DNA from: Sphingomonadaceae bacterium
GTDB lineage: Bacteria; Pseudomonadota; Alphaproteobacteria; Sphingomonadales; Sphingomonadaceae
Length of the DNA: 64,000 nt
NCBI GenBank assembly: GCA_947453945.1
Contig: CANGJB010000004.1
Span: 39,405-103,404, forward strand
Reading direction: 5' to 3'
The notes below the pieces were generated by a model. That model was given only the letters and a program-made list of their open reading frames with translations. It had not been told where the DNA came from and did no database searches. Position numbers and translations under genes: made by a program. Positions 29,824 through 40,399 of this stretch are shown here, piece after piece; positions within the stretch are counted from its first letter, which is position 1; the number at the start of each line of letters is the position of its first letter.

Positions 29824-32070
29824 ATGCGCATCGTGTTCATCGGCAATGCCCTGCCCCGGCGCTGCGGCATTGCCACGTTCACCACCGATCTAGAGCTGGC
29901 GATGCGCGATCAGGCCGATGTGGCCGAGACCGCGGTCGTGGCGATGTGCGATCCGGGCGGCCCTTCCGGCTATGCCGAACCGGTGCGCTGGAACATCGCG
30001 CAGGACGATCCCGGCGCCTATCTGGAAGCAGCCGACTACATCAATAGCGCAGGCTTCGACGTTGCCTCGCTCCAGCATGAATTCGGCATCTTCGGCGGCG
30101 AGGCGGGCAACTATCTGCTGGGCCTGATCGCGGCCTTGCGCATTCCGCTCGTCACCACCCTGCACACGGTTCTGGACAAGCCAACCGAGGCGCAGCGCGC
30201 GGTGATGATGTCCATTCTCGCCGCCTCGGCGCGGGTCGTGGTCATGGCCCGCAAGGCCCGCGCGATCCTTGTGGACACCTATGGCGCCGATCCCGCGCTC
30301 ATCACGGTGATACCGCACGGCATTCCCGATGTGCCGCTGGCCGCCTCAGGCGATGCCAAGCGCAAGCTGGGCTTTGCCGAACGCCGGGTCATCCTCACGT
30401 TCGGCCTGATCAGCCCGAACAAGGGCATCGAGGTGATGATCGAGGCCATGCCCCTGGTGCTCGCCGCCGCGCCCGATGCGGTCTATGTCGTGATGGGCGC
30501 GACGCATCCCGCGCTGCTGCGCAGCGAAGGCGAAGCCTATCGCGAAAGCCTCATCGCACGCGTCCATGCGCTCGGGCTCGATGGCCATGTGGTGTTCCTC
30601 AACCGCTTTGCCGACCGGCCTGAACTGCTCGAACATATCCGCATGTGCGACATCTACGTGACGCCCTACCTCGTCGAAACGCAGATGACATCGGGCACTC
30701 TGGCCTATTCGCACGGGCTTGGCCGGCCCGTGGTATCGACGCCTTATTGGCATGCGGCCGAACTACTTGCCGATGGCTCGGGCGTGCTGGTTCCCTTCAA
30801 CGATCCCGCCAGCCTCGGCGCCGCTGTGGCAGGCCTGCTGACCGACGATACGGCGCGCCTTGCCATGGGGCAGGCCGCCTACCGGGCAAGCCGGCCGATG
30901 ACCTGGGCCAGTACCGCCGCCGACTACCGCGCGGCGTTTCGGGCTGCGTGCTTGCGGCCGGAGCCGGCGCTGCCTGCTTTGCCGCTCACACATTTTGCCA
31001 CGATGTGCGACGATACCGGCCTGTTTCAGCATGCCATCGGCGGCATCCCCGATCGCCATCACGGTTATTGCATCGATGACAACGCCCGGGCGCTGCTAGT
31101 TTGCAACGCACTTGGCAACACGCCCCTTGGCGCAACACCGACCATCCAGCCGCTGCGCTTTGCCGCCTTTATCCAGCATGGCTGGAACCCGGATCGTGCG
31201 CGTTTCCGCAATTTCATGGGCTTTGACCGGCGCTGGCTGGAAGAGTTCGGATCAGAGGACAGCCACGGCCGGACCTTGTGGGCGCTGGGCAACACCGCCG
31301 CCGAAAGCACGGACACCGACCTTGCGCAGTGGGCAACCGACTTGTTTGCCAAGGCTCTGGAGCCGGTCGAGGCGTTCACATCACCGCGCGCCTGGGCCTT
31401 CACCTTGCTGGGCCTGCACGGCTATTGCGCGCGGCGCCCGTTTGATCGCAAGGCGCGGCACATCGGCCTCATGCTTGCCGAACGGCTGCAGGACTTGCTG
31501 CTGAACTGCCGCCGCGAGGACTGGATCTGGTTCGAAGATCGGCTGACATATGACAATGCGCGCCTGTGCGAAGCGCTGATCAAGACCGGACGGGACTGCG
31601 CGGCGCCAGACCTCATCGAGGCGGGGCTTGATACGCTGCGCTGGCTGATGGCGCAGCAGACCGCGCCCGGCGGCCATTTCCGCCCGGTGGGATCGGCGGG
31701 CTTCCTGCTAACCACGCGCGAACCGCACCACTTCGACCAGCAACCGCTGGAAGCCTGCGCCACCGTTGCTGCGTGCCTTGCCGCCAGCGCGGCCGAGCCG
31801 GGACCGTTCTGGCAGGCCGAGGCGGCGCGCGCCTTTGCCTGGTTCGCCGGTGCCAATGATCTTGGCGAAGTCCTTGTCGACCCTCTCACCGGAAGCTGCC
31901 GCGATGGCCTGCATCCTGATCGCGCCAACGAAAACCGGGGCGCGGAATCGCTGCTGTCCTACCTCATGGCGCTGGCCGACATGCACCGCTTCCCGGCTGT
32001 GATGGCCCAGCACCCCGCAGCCGCCATCAGTAGCCGGCCCAATGCCTTCACGGCCAGCGCCCAGGCATGA
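29824..32070 (+). CDS. GT4-type glycosyltransferase fused to a C-terminal helical (alpha/alpha barrel-like) domain
   Basis: MRIVFIGNALPRRCGIATFTTDL; HGIPDVPL; GLISPNKGIEVMIEAM; TSGTLAYSHGLGRPVVSTPYWHAAELL; C-terminal DRHHGYCIDDNARALLVCNAL. TTG start at 29719 also possible. Confidence 0.85.
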   Translation: MRIVFIGNALPRRCGIATFTTDLELAMRDQADVAETAVVAMCDPGGPSGYAEPVRWNIAQDDPGAYLEAADYINSAGFDVASLQHEFGIFGGEAGNYLLGLIAALRIPLVTTLHTVLDKPTEAQRAVMMSILAASARVVVMARKARAILVDTYGADPALITVIPHGIPDVPLAASGDAKRKLGFAERRVILTFGLISPNKGIEVMIEAMPLVLAAAPDAVYVVMGATHPALLRSEGEAYRESLIARVHALGLDGHVVFLNRFADRPELLEHIRMCDIYVTPYLVETQMTSGTLAYSHGLGRPVVSTPYWHAAELLADGSGVLVPFNDPASLGAAVAGLLTDDTARLAMGQAAYRASRPMTWASTAADYRAAFRAACLRPEPALPALPLTHFATMCDDTGLFQHAIGGIPDRHHGYCIDDNARALLVCNALGNTPLGATPTIQPLRFAAFIQHGWNPDRARFRNFMGFDRRWLEEFGSEDSHGRTLWALGNTAAESTDTDLAQWATDLFAKALEPVEAFTSPRAWAFTLLGLHGYCARRPFDRKARHIGLMLAERLQDLLLNCRREDWIWFEDRLTYDNARLCEALIKTGRDCAAPDLIEAGLDTLRWLMAQQTAPGGHFRPVGSAGFLLTTREPHHFDQQPLEACATVAACLAASAAEPGPFWQAEAARAFAWFAGANDLGEVLVDPLTGSCRDGLHPDRANENRGAESLLSYLMALADMHRFPAVMAQHPAAAISSRPNAFTASAQA

Positions 32071-33362
32071 CCGACAGCCCCTTTTTCAACCGCCATCCGC
32101 TCCACCTCCAGCCCGATCCCTCACGCGTGATCGTGCGCGCGTTCCGCCCCGCGATCGAGCCGCGCGATTACAACCCCATCGATACGACCCGCGCCAATCA
32201 CATTGTCGCAAGGGTTATGGCGCTGGACCATGCCGAGGCGCAGGCGGTGCTGGCTACCGTGCTCGACAACTTCGACGATCCGCCCCGCAATCTGGTGGAC
32301 ACCTTCGAACGGCGGGCTGCCGAGATGGACCGGGTCTTTGCCAGCCATACGGCCTTCACGCCTACGCAGCGCTGCCTGATCGGTGCCTATTTTCTCAATG
32401 AATACAGCTTCGAAGCGGCAGCCCTGTTCAATCCCAGCATCGTGCCCCACCCGGACCAGACCGCCGTGGAGCCGGGCAGCATGCGCTTCATCCTTTCGCT
32501 GCGCGCGGTGGGCGAAGGGCATATCTCCTCCCTCACGTTCCGGCGCGGCACGATCAGCGGCGAAGGCGAGATCAGCATCGAGCCGCCCGTGCGACTGGCC
32601 TGCCTGCCCGAAGTCACGCGGCGCGTCGGCGATACCATCGACCTCGCCTTCGGTGCCGAAACCAATATCTCGCAGCGCGTGATCTTCCCTGTCACCGAAG
32701 CGCAGTCCAACGGGATCGAGGATGCCCGCTTTGTCGCCTTCGAGGATCATGGGCATACCCGGTATTACGCCACCTACACTGCCTACAACGGGCGGGAAAT
32801 TCGCTCCGAACTGATCGAGACGGAGGACTTTGTCTCGTTCCGCCTCACCCCGCTCACGGGCCCGGCTGCGGTCAACAAGGGCATGGCGCTGTTTCCGCGC
32901 AAGATCGGCGGCCGCTATGCCATGATCGCGCGCTACGACAACGAGAGCCTGCATCTGGTCTATTCGGACAACCTGTTCGATTGGGGCCTCGGCACGCCGA
33001 TCCTGCGCCCGGAATATCCGTGGGAGTTCGTCCAGATCGGCAATTGCGGCTCTCCCATCGAACTCGACGAGGGCTGGCTCCTGCTCACCCATGGCGTGGG
33101 GCCGATCCGCCGCTATTCGATCGGCGCCGTCCTGCTCGACAAGCAGGACCCCTCCCGCGTCATCGGCCGCGCCCGCGTGCCGCTGGTGCAGCCCGAAAAG
33201 TCAGAGCGCGAAGGTTATGTGCCCAATGTCGTCTATTCCTGCGGGGCGATGAAAGTCGGCAGCCGGATCGTGCTGCCTTATGCCATTTCCGACACGTTCT
33301 CGACCATCGCCACGGTCAAGATCGACAAGCTGCTTGAAGTGCTGCTGCCCCTTCCCGCCTGA
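32067..33362 (+). CDS. glycoside hydrolase family 130-like phosphorylase
   Basis: NGIEDARFVAFEDHGHTRYYATYTAYNG; NKGMALFPRKIGGRYAMIARYDNESLHLVYSDN; GNCGSPIELDEGWLLLTHGVGPIRRYSIGAVLLD; ATGA overlap with the GT4 gene. Confidence 0.88.
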   Translation: MTDSPFFNRHPLHLQPDPSRVIVRAFRPAIEPRDYNPIDTTRANHIVARVMALDHAEAQAVLATVLDNFDDPPRNLVDTFERRAAEMDRVFASHTAFTPTQRCLIGAYFLNEYSFEAAALFNPSIVPHPDQTAVEPGSMRFILSLRAVGEGHISSLTFRRGTISGEGEISIEPPVRLACLPEVTRRVGDTIDLAFGAETNISQRVIFPVTEAQSNGIEDARFVAFEDHGHTRYYATYTAYNGREIRSELIETEDFVSFRLTPLTGPAAVNKGMALFPRKIGGRYAMIARYDNESLHLVYSDNLFDWGLGTPILRPEYPWEFVQIGNCGSPIELDEGWLLLTHGVGPIRRYSIGAVLLDKQDPSRVIGRARVPLVQPEKSEREGYVPNVVYSCGAMKVGSRIVLPYAISDTFSTIATVKIDKLLEVLLPLPA

Positions 33363-33384
33363 GCGGGATAGGCGCGCGGCCCGT

Positions 33385-34908
33385 TCAGGCAGTGCCCAGC
33401 TTCGCCCAAGCCAACCAAGCGAATTCGCACAGGAGCGGGCGCGTATCGCGCGGGTCTATAATGTCTTCCACGCCGTAGTGTTCCGCGGTGCGGAAGGGCG
33501 AGCGAACCCTGTCCAGCCGGTCGCGGATCGCCGCAAGATGCGCCGCCGGGTCTTCGGCCTGTTCGAGCTCGGACTTGTAGGCGACTTCGATCCCGCCTTC
33601 GATCGGCAGGCTTCCCCAATCGCCCGATGGCCAGGCGAAGCGGTACTGGAAGGCATCGGCATTGCTCATCGCACTGCCGGCAATGCCATAAGCGCGCCGC
33701 ACGATTACCGAGGCGAGCGGAACTTTCGCGCGGTAGATCGCATTCATCGCCTGCACGCCGTAGCGGATCGTGCCGCTGGTTTCAGCGGCAAGGCCGATCA
33801 TGAAGCCGGGGTTGTCCACCAGATGGATGATCGGCAGGCGGAACTGATCGGCCAGCTTCACGAAACGCTCGACCTTTTCTGAGGTGCGCGCTTCCCACGA
33901 TCCGCCGAGAAAGCTGGGATCGCTGGCAAGCAGCGCCACCGGCCAGCCATCGAACCGGGCAAAGGCGGTGATCGCAGCGCGGCCCCACTGGCGGCCCATT
34001 TCAAACACGCTGCCCTTGTCGGCCACGGCTTCGGCCACGCGGCGCATCGAATAGACCTGCTTGGGATCACGCGGGACGGCGGACAGCAGAAAGTCCTCGC
34101 GGCGCTCCACCGGATCGCGCGGCTTGGTGCGCGGCGCGCTCTGGCCGGCACGACTGGGGAGATAGGAAAGGAAACGGCGCGCGCGCTGGAAGGCTTCGGC
34201 TTCGCTGGCGACCTCTTCGTCCACCACGCCGTTGCGGGTGTGGATGGCGCTGCCGCCAAGGCTTTCTTTGTCGCTCGCCTCACCCAAAGCCTCGACCACC
34301 GCAGGGCCGGCGGCGAAGAGCTGCGAGAGGCCCTTGACCATGATCGAATAGTGGCTCGCCACAACCCGCGCCGCGCCCAGACCCGCTGTCGGCCCCAGCG
34401 CCAGCGCGACCACGGGGACGCTATCGAGGTTGTGGATGACATCGGACCAGCCGGGCACGGCGGGAACATAAGTCGCGCCGATGTCCTCCAGCGTGCGCAC
34501 AGAGCCGCCGCCGCCCGTGCCGTCGATCATGCGGATGATCGGAATGCCCAGCGTATGCGCCATCTTCTCGCACTGGGTGAACTTGCGATAGATGGCCGCG
34601 TCCGCCGCCCCGCCGCGCACGGTGAAATCATCTGCCGATGCAACCACCGGGCGGCCTTCGATATCGGCGCGGCCGAAGATCAGGTTCGAGGGGCTGAGGC
34701 TGGTGAGATGGCCATCGCCGTCATAGTGGCCCTTGCCGGCGATCTTGCCGATCTCGCGAAACGATCCGGCATCGACAAGGCCCGCGATCCGCGCCCGCGC
34801 ATCCAGTTTTCCGCGCCCGTGCTGGCGCGCAACCTTTTCGGCGCCGCCCATCTTCTCGGCCATCGCCTCACGGCGGCGCAGTTCATCGATTTCGGCTTGC
34901 CAGCTCAT
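33385..34908 (-). CDS. acyl-CoA carboxylase carboxyltransferase (beta) subunit
   Basis: ARIAGLVDAGSFREIGKIAG; VASADDFTVRGGAADAAIYRKF; LVDNPGFMIGLAAETSGTIRYGVQAMNAIYRAKVPLASVIVRRAYGIAG. Confidence 0.9.
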   Translation of the reverse strand: MSWQAEIDELRRREAMAEKMGGAEKVARQHGRGKLDARARIAGLVDAGSFREIGKIAGKGHYDGDGHLTSLSPSNLIFGRADIEGRPVVASADDFTVRGGAADAAIYRKFTQCEKMAHTLGIPIIRMIDGTGGGGSVRTLEDIGATYVPAVPGWSDVIHNLDSVPVVALALGPTAGLGAARVVASHYSIMVKGLSQLFAAGPAVVEALGEASDKESLGGSAIHTRNGVVDEEVASEAEAFQRARRFLSYLPSRAGQSAPRTKPRDPVERREDFLLSAVPRDPKQVYSMRRVAEAVADKGSVFEMGRQWGRAAITAFARFDGWPVALLASDPSFLGGSWEARTSEKVERFVKLADQFRLPIIHLVDNPGFMIGLAAETSGTIRYGVQAMNAIYRAKVPLASVIVRRAYGIAGSAMSNADAFQYRFAWPSGDWGSLPIEGGIEVAYKSELEQAEDPAAHLAAIRDRLDRVRSPFRTAEHYGVEDIIDPRDTRPLLCEFAWLAWAKLGTA

Positions 34909-35249
34909 TGCTCACGCTCTCCCGCCCAGCGATGTGGCATGTCCGGCGGCCGGGTGGAAGGGGGCTGGACGGCGGCTGCCCCGCCGCAGGGCTGTGCCCG
35001 CTGCTGCGCAGAATGGCCGCTTCGGCCAAGCCAGAGCGCGCGCCGCCCATGCCTTATGGCCGCAAAGCGCAATCCGGCAGGTTCGGCCACCCCCTGCCCT
35101 TATCGAAAACGCGGGCCGCTTCTTCCGAGCCGGTGCCGCACACGCTCTTCGATTTCAGAGTTTCCGGCCCGGATCCGGCGATTATACCGGTTTCGCAAAA
35201 TGCACCCGGCCAAGGTGCGGATAACCATACAATACGAGGGAGAGACCAC

Positions 35250-36362
35250 ATGAGCGACGCAACGCTGTTTCTGACCGACGAGCGCACTTTCTGGCACTGC
35301 ACCGGTGTGCAGGCGCTGTTTTTCCCGATCGGTGATTGGGTCGAGCCGCCTTCGGGCAGCTATGGTGCCGATACACCGGCCTCGAAGCGCCGTCTGCTCA
35401 ATCTGGTGCGCGCCTCAGGGCTCGACCAGCATCTCGAGGTCCGCAGCGCAGCGCATGCCACGCGTGAGGATCTGCTGCGCATCCATCCCGCCAGCTATAT
35501 CGACGAATTCAAGCGCGTGAGCGACGCGGGCGGCGGCGAACTCGGCCTCTTTGCACCCTTCAGCAAGGGCGGCTTCGAGCTTGCGACGCTTTCGGCAGGG
35601 CTTGCCATCGAAGCGGTGGACGCGGTGGTGACGGGCCGCGCACGCAATTCCTATGCGCTGTGCCGCCCGGCTGGGCATCACTGCCTTGCCGATCAGCCGA
35701 TGGGTTTCTGCCTTCTCGCTAACATTCCCATCGCCATCGACGCCGCCAAGGCGCGGCACGGCCTTGGTAAAGTGGCAGTGGTCGATTGGGACGTGCACCA
35801 TGGCAACGGCACACAGAGCATCTTCTATGACCGGGGCGATGTGCTGACGATCTCGATCCATCAGGACCGCTGCTTCCCGCCGGGCTACAGCGGCCATGAA
35901 GATCGCGGTGAAGGGGACGGCCTTGGCGCCAATCTCAACGTGCCGCTTCCCGCCGGAAGTGGCCACGAGACCTATCTGCGCGCGCTCGACCGCGTGGTGA
36001 TCCCGGCGCTGCAGCGCTACCAGCCCGATCTGATCGTGATTGCCAGCGGCCTTGATGCCAATGCCGCCGATCCGCTGGCGCGGCAGATGCTGCATTCGGA
36101 AAGCTACCGCGCGATGACCGAGCGCATGATCAAGGTGGCGGACGAGCTGTGCGGCGGCCGCCTCGCGGTGGTGCACGAAGGCGGCTATTCGGAAGCCTAT
36201 GTGCCGTTCTGCGGCCACTCGCTGATCGAGGCGCTGGCGGGTGTGCGGACCGAAGTGGTCGATCCCGAAATGGACTTCTTCGGGCCGCAGCAGCCGGACG
36301 ACCGGATGCTGGCGTTCCACTTCGAGTTGATCGAGGAAATTCGGGCGGGCGCAGGGCTCTGA
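35250..36362 (+). CDS. class II histone deacetylase-like / acetylpolyamine amidohydrolase family
   Basis: YALCRPAGHHCLADQPMGFCLLANIPIA; VVDWDVHHGNGTQSIFYDRGDVLTISIHQD; SGLDANAADPLARQ; HEGGYSEAYVPFCG. Confidence 0.9.
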   Translation: MSDATLFLTDERTFWHCTGVQALFFPIGDWVEPPSGSYGADTPASKRRLLNLVRASGLDQHLEVRSAAHATREDLLRIHPASYIDEFKRVSDAGGGELGLFAPFSKGGFELATLSAGLAIEAVDAVVTGRARNSYALCRPAGHHCLADQPMGFCLLANIPIAIDAAKARHGLGKVAVVDWDVHHGNGTQSIFYDRGDVLTISIHQDRCFPPGYSGHEDRGEGDGLGANLNVPLPAGSGHETYLRALDRVVIPALQRYQPDLIVIASGLDANAADPLARQMLHSESYRAMTERMIKVADELCGGRLAVVHEGGYSEAYVPFCGHSLIEALAGVRTEVVDPEMDFFGPQQPDDRMLAFHFELIEEIRAGAGL

Positions 36363-36554
36363 CGCCGAGGGGCCGGCTCTGCACGGGCCGGCCCGTTTCC
36401 CAGGCATTCAATCGGAATGGCGGGCCCGGCCAGTTTGTTGGCGGCTTGCGACGTTGCATCCCGCGCCGTCATGGCGAAATTCGGACAAGATATCCGGCGC
36501 GATCCGATACGCAGCCGGGAACAGGCCGAATGGGAGTGTGATGTGACCGAAGTT

Positions 36555-38051
36555 ATGGAAAGACCGCAGCAGGATGCGGGCAGCAAGGTTCAGGATTTCG
36601 ATGTCCTGATCATCGGCGCCGGCATTTCCGGCATCGGCAGCGCGTATCACCTCAAGACCCAAAACCCCGACAAGAGCTTCGCCATCCTTGAGGCGAAGGA
36701 CGACATCGGCGGCACGTGGCACACGCACAAGTACCCGGGCGTCCGGTCGGATTCCGATCTCTATACCTTCGGCTACCGCTTCAAGCCCTGGGTCGGCCCG
36801 CCAATCGCCACCGCCGAGGAAATCCGCAAGTATCTGCGCGATGTGCTGACCGAGAACGATCTCGCCAGTTCGATCCGCTTCGGCACGCTGATCACGCGCT
36901 GTTCGTGGTCGACCGCCGAGAAGCTGTGGACCGTTGAAACCCGCACCAGCGAAGGCGGAGTGGGGCCGACCTACCGCGCCAACTTCCTGTGGATGTGCCA
37001 AGGGTACTACGACCACCACAACCCCTACACACCGGCATGGCCGGGCATGGAAAACTACAAGGGCCTGCTGGTCCACGCCCAGAAGTGGGATGACAGCATC
37101 GACTATGCGGGCAAGAAGGTCGTGGTCATCGGCTCGGGCGCGACCGCGGCCACGGTGATCCCGGTGCTGGCGCAAAAGGCCGAGCACGTGACCATGCTGC
37201 AGCGCTCGCCTACCTATTTCTATTGCTACCCCAATCGCAGCGACCTTGCGGACCGGCTGCGCGAAATCGGCGTGGACGAGGATACGGTGCACCGCTGTGT
37301 GCGGCTCGACTACCTCTACAACCTCAAGCAACTCGACCGCCGGGCCCGCGAGGAACCGGACCTGGTGTTCGAGGAACTTAAGGCGCTGATCCGCGAGTAT
37401 GCCGGGCCGGACTTCGAGTTCGAGCCAGACTTTACCCCGCGCTACAGGCCTTGGCAGCAGCGCCTGGCCTTCATTCCCGATGGCGACATGTTCACCGCGA
37501 TCCGCGAGGGCAAAGTCAGCGCCGTCACCGATACGATCGACCACTTCACCCCCGGCGGCATCCATCTCGGATCGGGCGGGGATCTGGAGGCAGACATCGT
37601 GATGGCTGCAACCGGCTTCAATCTGCTGGTCATGGGCGGCATCACGTTCGAAGTGGACGGAGTGGCGGTCGATTGGTCACAGAAGGCGACCTATCGCGGC
37701 ATGATGTTCGAAGGCGTGCCCAACATGGCCTGGGTCTTCGGCTATTTCCGCGCGGCCTGGACGCTGCGGGTCGATCTGCTGGGCGATTTCGTGTGCGGCA
37801 TGCTGCGGCACATGGACGCCAAGGGCATGTCTGAAGTGAACATCGTGATCCCGCCCGCGCTGGCTGGCGAAACGCTTCAGCCCTGGATCGAGGACGACAA
37901 CTTCAACCCCAGCTACCTCGTGCGCGATATGGACAAGCTGCCCAAGCGACTGGGCGATCAGCCCGAATGGCGCCACACGCAGGACTACTGGCGCGAAGCC
38001 GTCGATATCCCGGCGATCAATCTGGACGGCGAAGAGTTCGCCTATAGCTGA
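36555..38051 (+). CDS. flavin-containing / Baeyer-Villiger-type monooxygenase
   Basis: FDVLIIGAGISGIGSAYHLKTQNP; GGTWHTHKYPGVRSDSDLYTFGYRFKPW; VVVIGSGATAATVIPVLA. Confidence 0.88.
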   Translation: MERPQQDAGSKVQDFDVLIIGAGISGIGSAYHLKTQNPDKSFAILEAKDDIGGTWHTHKYPGVRSDSDLYTFGYRFKPWVGPPIATAEEIRKYLRDVLTENDLASSIRFGTLITRCSWSTAEKLWTVETRTSEGGVGPTYRANFLWMCQGYYDHHNPYTPAWPGMENYKGLLVHAQKWDDSIDYAGKKVVVIGSGATAATVIPVLAQKAEHVTMLQRSPTYFYCYPNRSDLADRLREIGVDEDTVHRCVRLDYLYNLKQLDRRAREEPDLVFEELKALIREYAGPDFEFEPDFTPRYRPWQQRLAFIPDGDMFTAIREGKVSAVTDTIDHFTPGGIHLGSGGDLEADIVMAATGFNLLVMGGITFEVDGVAVDWSQKATYRGMMFEGVPNMAWVFGYFRAAWTLRVDLLGDFVCGMLRHMDAKGMSEVNIVIPPALAGETLQPWIEDDNFNPSYLVRDMDKLPKRLGDQPEWRHTQDYWREAVDIPAINLDGEEFAYS

Positions 38052-38068
38052 GAAGGACCGGCCGGGCG

Positions 38069-39115
38069 TTAAAGCGTCCGGCCGCCTTTGTCCTGGGTCT
38101 GCCGCCGGTATTCCAGCGCGCCCATGCCCGACCAGCGCTTGAATGCGCGGGAAAAGCTCGATGGTTCGGCAAAGCCGACCGCCGTCGCAATCCGTTCGAT
38201 GGAAACGCGCCCGTCCATCAGCAGTTCGCGCGCGCGGCCATAGCGCGCCTCATCGACCATGGCCGAAAAGCGTGTGCCTTCTTCGGCGAGGCGACGGTGC
38301 AGCGTCCTCTCGGACAAAGCGAGCATCCGCGCCGCTTCGCCTGCCGTGAGAAACTCGCTTTCGCAATTCCTGAGCCGCGCGGCCAGCCGCCCCTTGATCG
38401 TGCTGTCCGCCTGGGCACGCCGCAACATGATATCGCAGCGCGAGCTGTAGAGCGTCACCAGATCGCTATCGGCCATCGGCAGCGGCAGATTGGCCGCACC
38501 CGGCTTGAAGACCCACTGCGTGAGGTCTGCATTGAATTCGACCGGGCAGGAAAAGTGGCGGCGCTGCAGGGCCCAGTCCGGCGGCGGGGGCGTGGTCAGG
38601 GTTACGCGTTCGAGCGGCAGTTCGCCGCCCATGAGATCGGCCACCAAAGTGCGGATCGCGCCAAGATCACGATAGTGCGTGAAATCGTGCATCTGCTCGC
38701 TCAGCTTGTCGCAGCTGCCGATCATCGCAAACGCGCCATTGGGAGCAGCGACATAGCGGTAGTTGATCAGGGAGTAGGTCAGCGACTGGCAGCGGCAGGC
38801 AATCTGGAGCGCCTCGCCCAGCGTGCGCGCGGTCATCATCGCGAGGCCAAGCTCGCCATACTTGATCGCGCGATAGCGCAGGCCGACATCGAACCAGATA
38901 TTGCGCGCGTTCGCGGTGCAATCGGCGAACGCCTTCTGCAGCAGCATCTCTTCCTGCGCCAGCAGATCGCGCGCCTGTTCGTCAAACCGAACCGGACGGA
39001 CATGGCTGCTACGGCAGAACTCGTCCCAATCGACCTTTGCTTCGCTGACCAAGGCGTTGCGCATGATCCGCGCGCTCAGATCCGGCAACGTTGCGTAGAG
39101 TGCGTTGGAGTCCAT
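38069..39115 (-). CDS. AraC family transcriptional regulator
   Basis: EFLTAGEAARMLALSERTLHRRLAEEGTRFSAMVDEARYGRARELLMDGRVSIERIATAVGFAEPSSFSRAFKRWSGMGALEYRR. Confidence 0.93.
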   Translation of the reverse strand: MDSNALYATLPDLSARIMRNALVSEAKVDWDEFCRSSHVRPVRFDEQARDLLAQEEMLLQKAFADCTANARNIWFDVGLRYRAIKYGELGLAMMTARTLGEALQIACRCQSLTYSLINYRYVAAPNGAFAMIGSCDKLSEQMHDFTHYRDLGAIRTLVADLMGGELPLERVTLTTPPPPDWALQRRHFSCPVEFNADLTQWVFKPGAANLPLPMADSDLVTLYSSRCDIMLRRAQADSTIKGRLAARLRNCESEFLTAGEAARMLALSERTLHRRLAEEGTRFSAMVDEARYGRARELLMDGRVSIERIATAVGFAEPSSFSRAFKRWSGMGALEYRRQTQDKGGRTL

Positions 39116-39417
39116 GACCCATCCCTCTCCTGATTGTCGTTATGCTGCCTTTTTGCTGCAGCCTAGCGTTCGCTGGCCACATCCGTCAATAACTTGGCGC
39201 GCAGCGTCATGGCGCCGCCCCGGAACTTCGCCTAACTTTTCCGGTAGATAAGAAAAAAATCCGGAGAGTTTCTTATTTTACAGACACTTGACGCGACAAC
39301 GGTGTATGCCGGGTCGCGCATTCGGCAGCAGGTCCTGCTGCCGCACGGTTTCGCTCTCCCTCGCGCCTGTGCATCGCACGGGCTTGGTCTGTTTTTGCAG
39401 AAGGCAGGAACCCTTTG

Positions 39418-40344
39418 ATGGAACAACCCTTCGTTCTTCCCGAAACTGCGGCGGTGCTCGCCGGCATTGCCGCGCAAGGCGGCCCGCATCTGGCGGATAT
39501 GTCGGCAGCCGACATGCGGGCCACTTACCTCCAGATGGGCGCCCTGTTCGATACACCGCCCGAGGCCAGCGTGCGCTGGACCGATCTGGCCGGCGGCCCA
39601 TGCCCGCTGCGCGCCTATTTTCCGGGCGATGCCGTGGCGGGACCGGTCATCCTCTACATGCACGGCGGCGGCTGGGTGATCGGGGACCTGGAAACGCACC
39701 ACCCGGTGTGCACCACGATCGCGGCCTTGACCGGCCTGCGCGTGGTGGCGGTGGACTATCGCATGGGGCCTGAAGCCCCCTTCCCCGCCGCGCATGACGA
39801 TTGCCTTGCGGCGGCGCAGTTCGTGCTGGGTAGCCCCGCCGGGCTGGAGGCACCGGTTACCGGGCTTGCCGCCTCGGGCGACAGCGCGGGCGGCAATCTG
39901 GCGTTCTACGTCGCTGCCACGCTGGGCTCCGACACGGTCAAGGCGCAGCTTCTGATCTACCCCTGGCTCGATTGCACGGCGCCCGACAAGGGCTCGTACA
40001 AGGCGTTTGGCGAAGGGTTCATCCTCGATGCCAAGCTGCTGGCGCGCTTTGCCGCGGATTACCTGCCCGAGGCAGGCATGGCCGCGGGCGCTGCCGCATC
40101 GCCGCTGTTGCACCCGATGCCGGCGGATCTTCCGCCGACCGTGATCCTGACCGCGGGGCTCGATCCGCTGCGCGATCAGGGCCGGGCCATGGTTGGCCGC
40201 ATCGCGGAGCTGGGCATGGAGGTCCAATTCATCGAGGCCAAGGGCCTGATCCACGGGCTGGCGACGATGCGCGCCGCCTTCCCCACGGCCGACCGCATTC
40301 TGCGGCGCGCGATCACCGCCTTTGGAGACTTGCTCCACGGCTGA
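39418..40344 (+). CDS. alpha/beta hydrolase, HSL-type esterase
   Basis: ILYMHGGGWVIGDLETHHPVCTTIA; GDSAGGNLAFYVA. Confidence 0.9.
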   Translation: MEQPFVLPETAAVLAGIAAQGGPHLADMSAADMRATYLQMGALFDTPPEASVRWTDLAGGPCPLRAYFPGDAVAGPVILYMHGGGWVIGDLETHHPVCTTIAALTGLRVVAVDYRMGPEAPFPAAHDDCLAAAQFVLGSPAGLEAPVTGLAASGDSAGGNLAFYVAATLGSDTVKAQLLIYPWLDCTAPDKGSYKAFGEGFILDAKLLARFAADYLPEAGMAAGAAASPLLHPMPADLPPTVILTAGLDPLRDQGRAMVGRIAELGMEVQFIEAKGLIHGLATMRAAFPTADRILRRAITAFGDLLHG

Positions 40345-40399
40345 CCGCCGCCACCTGTTTCAACGACAACGATAAAACGACACACCAAAGGAGAGGGAA

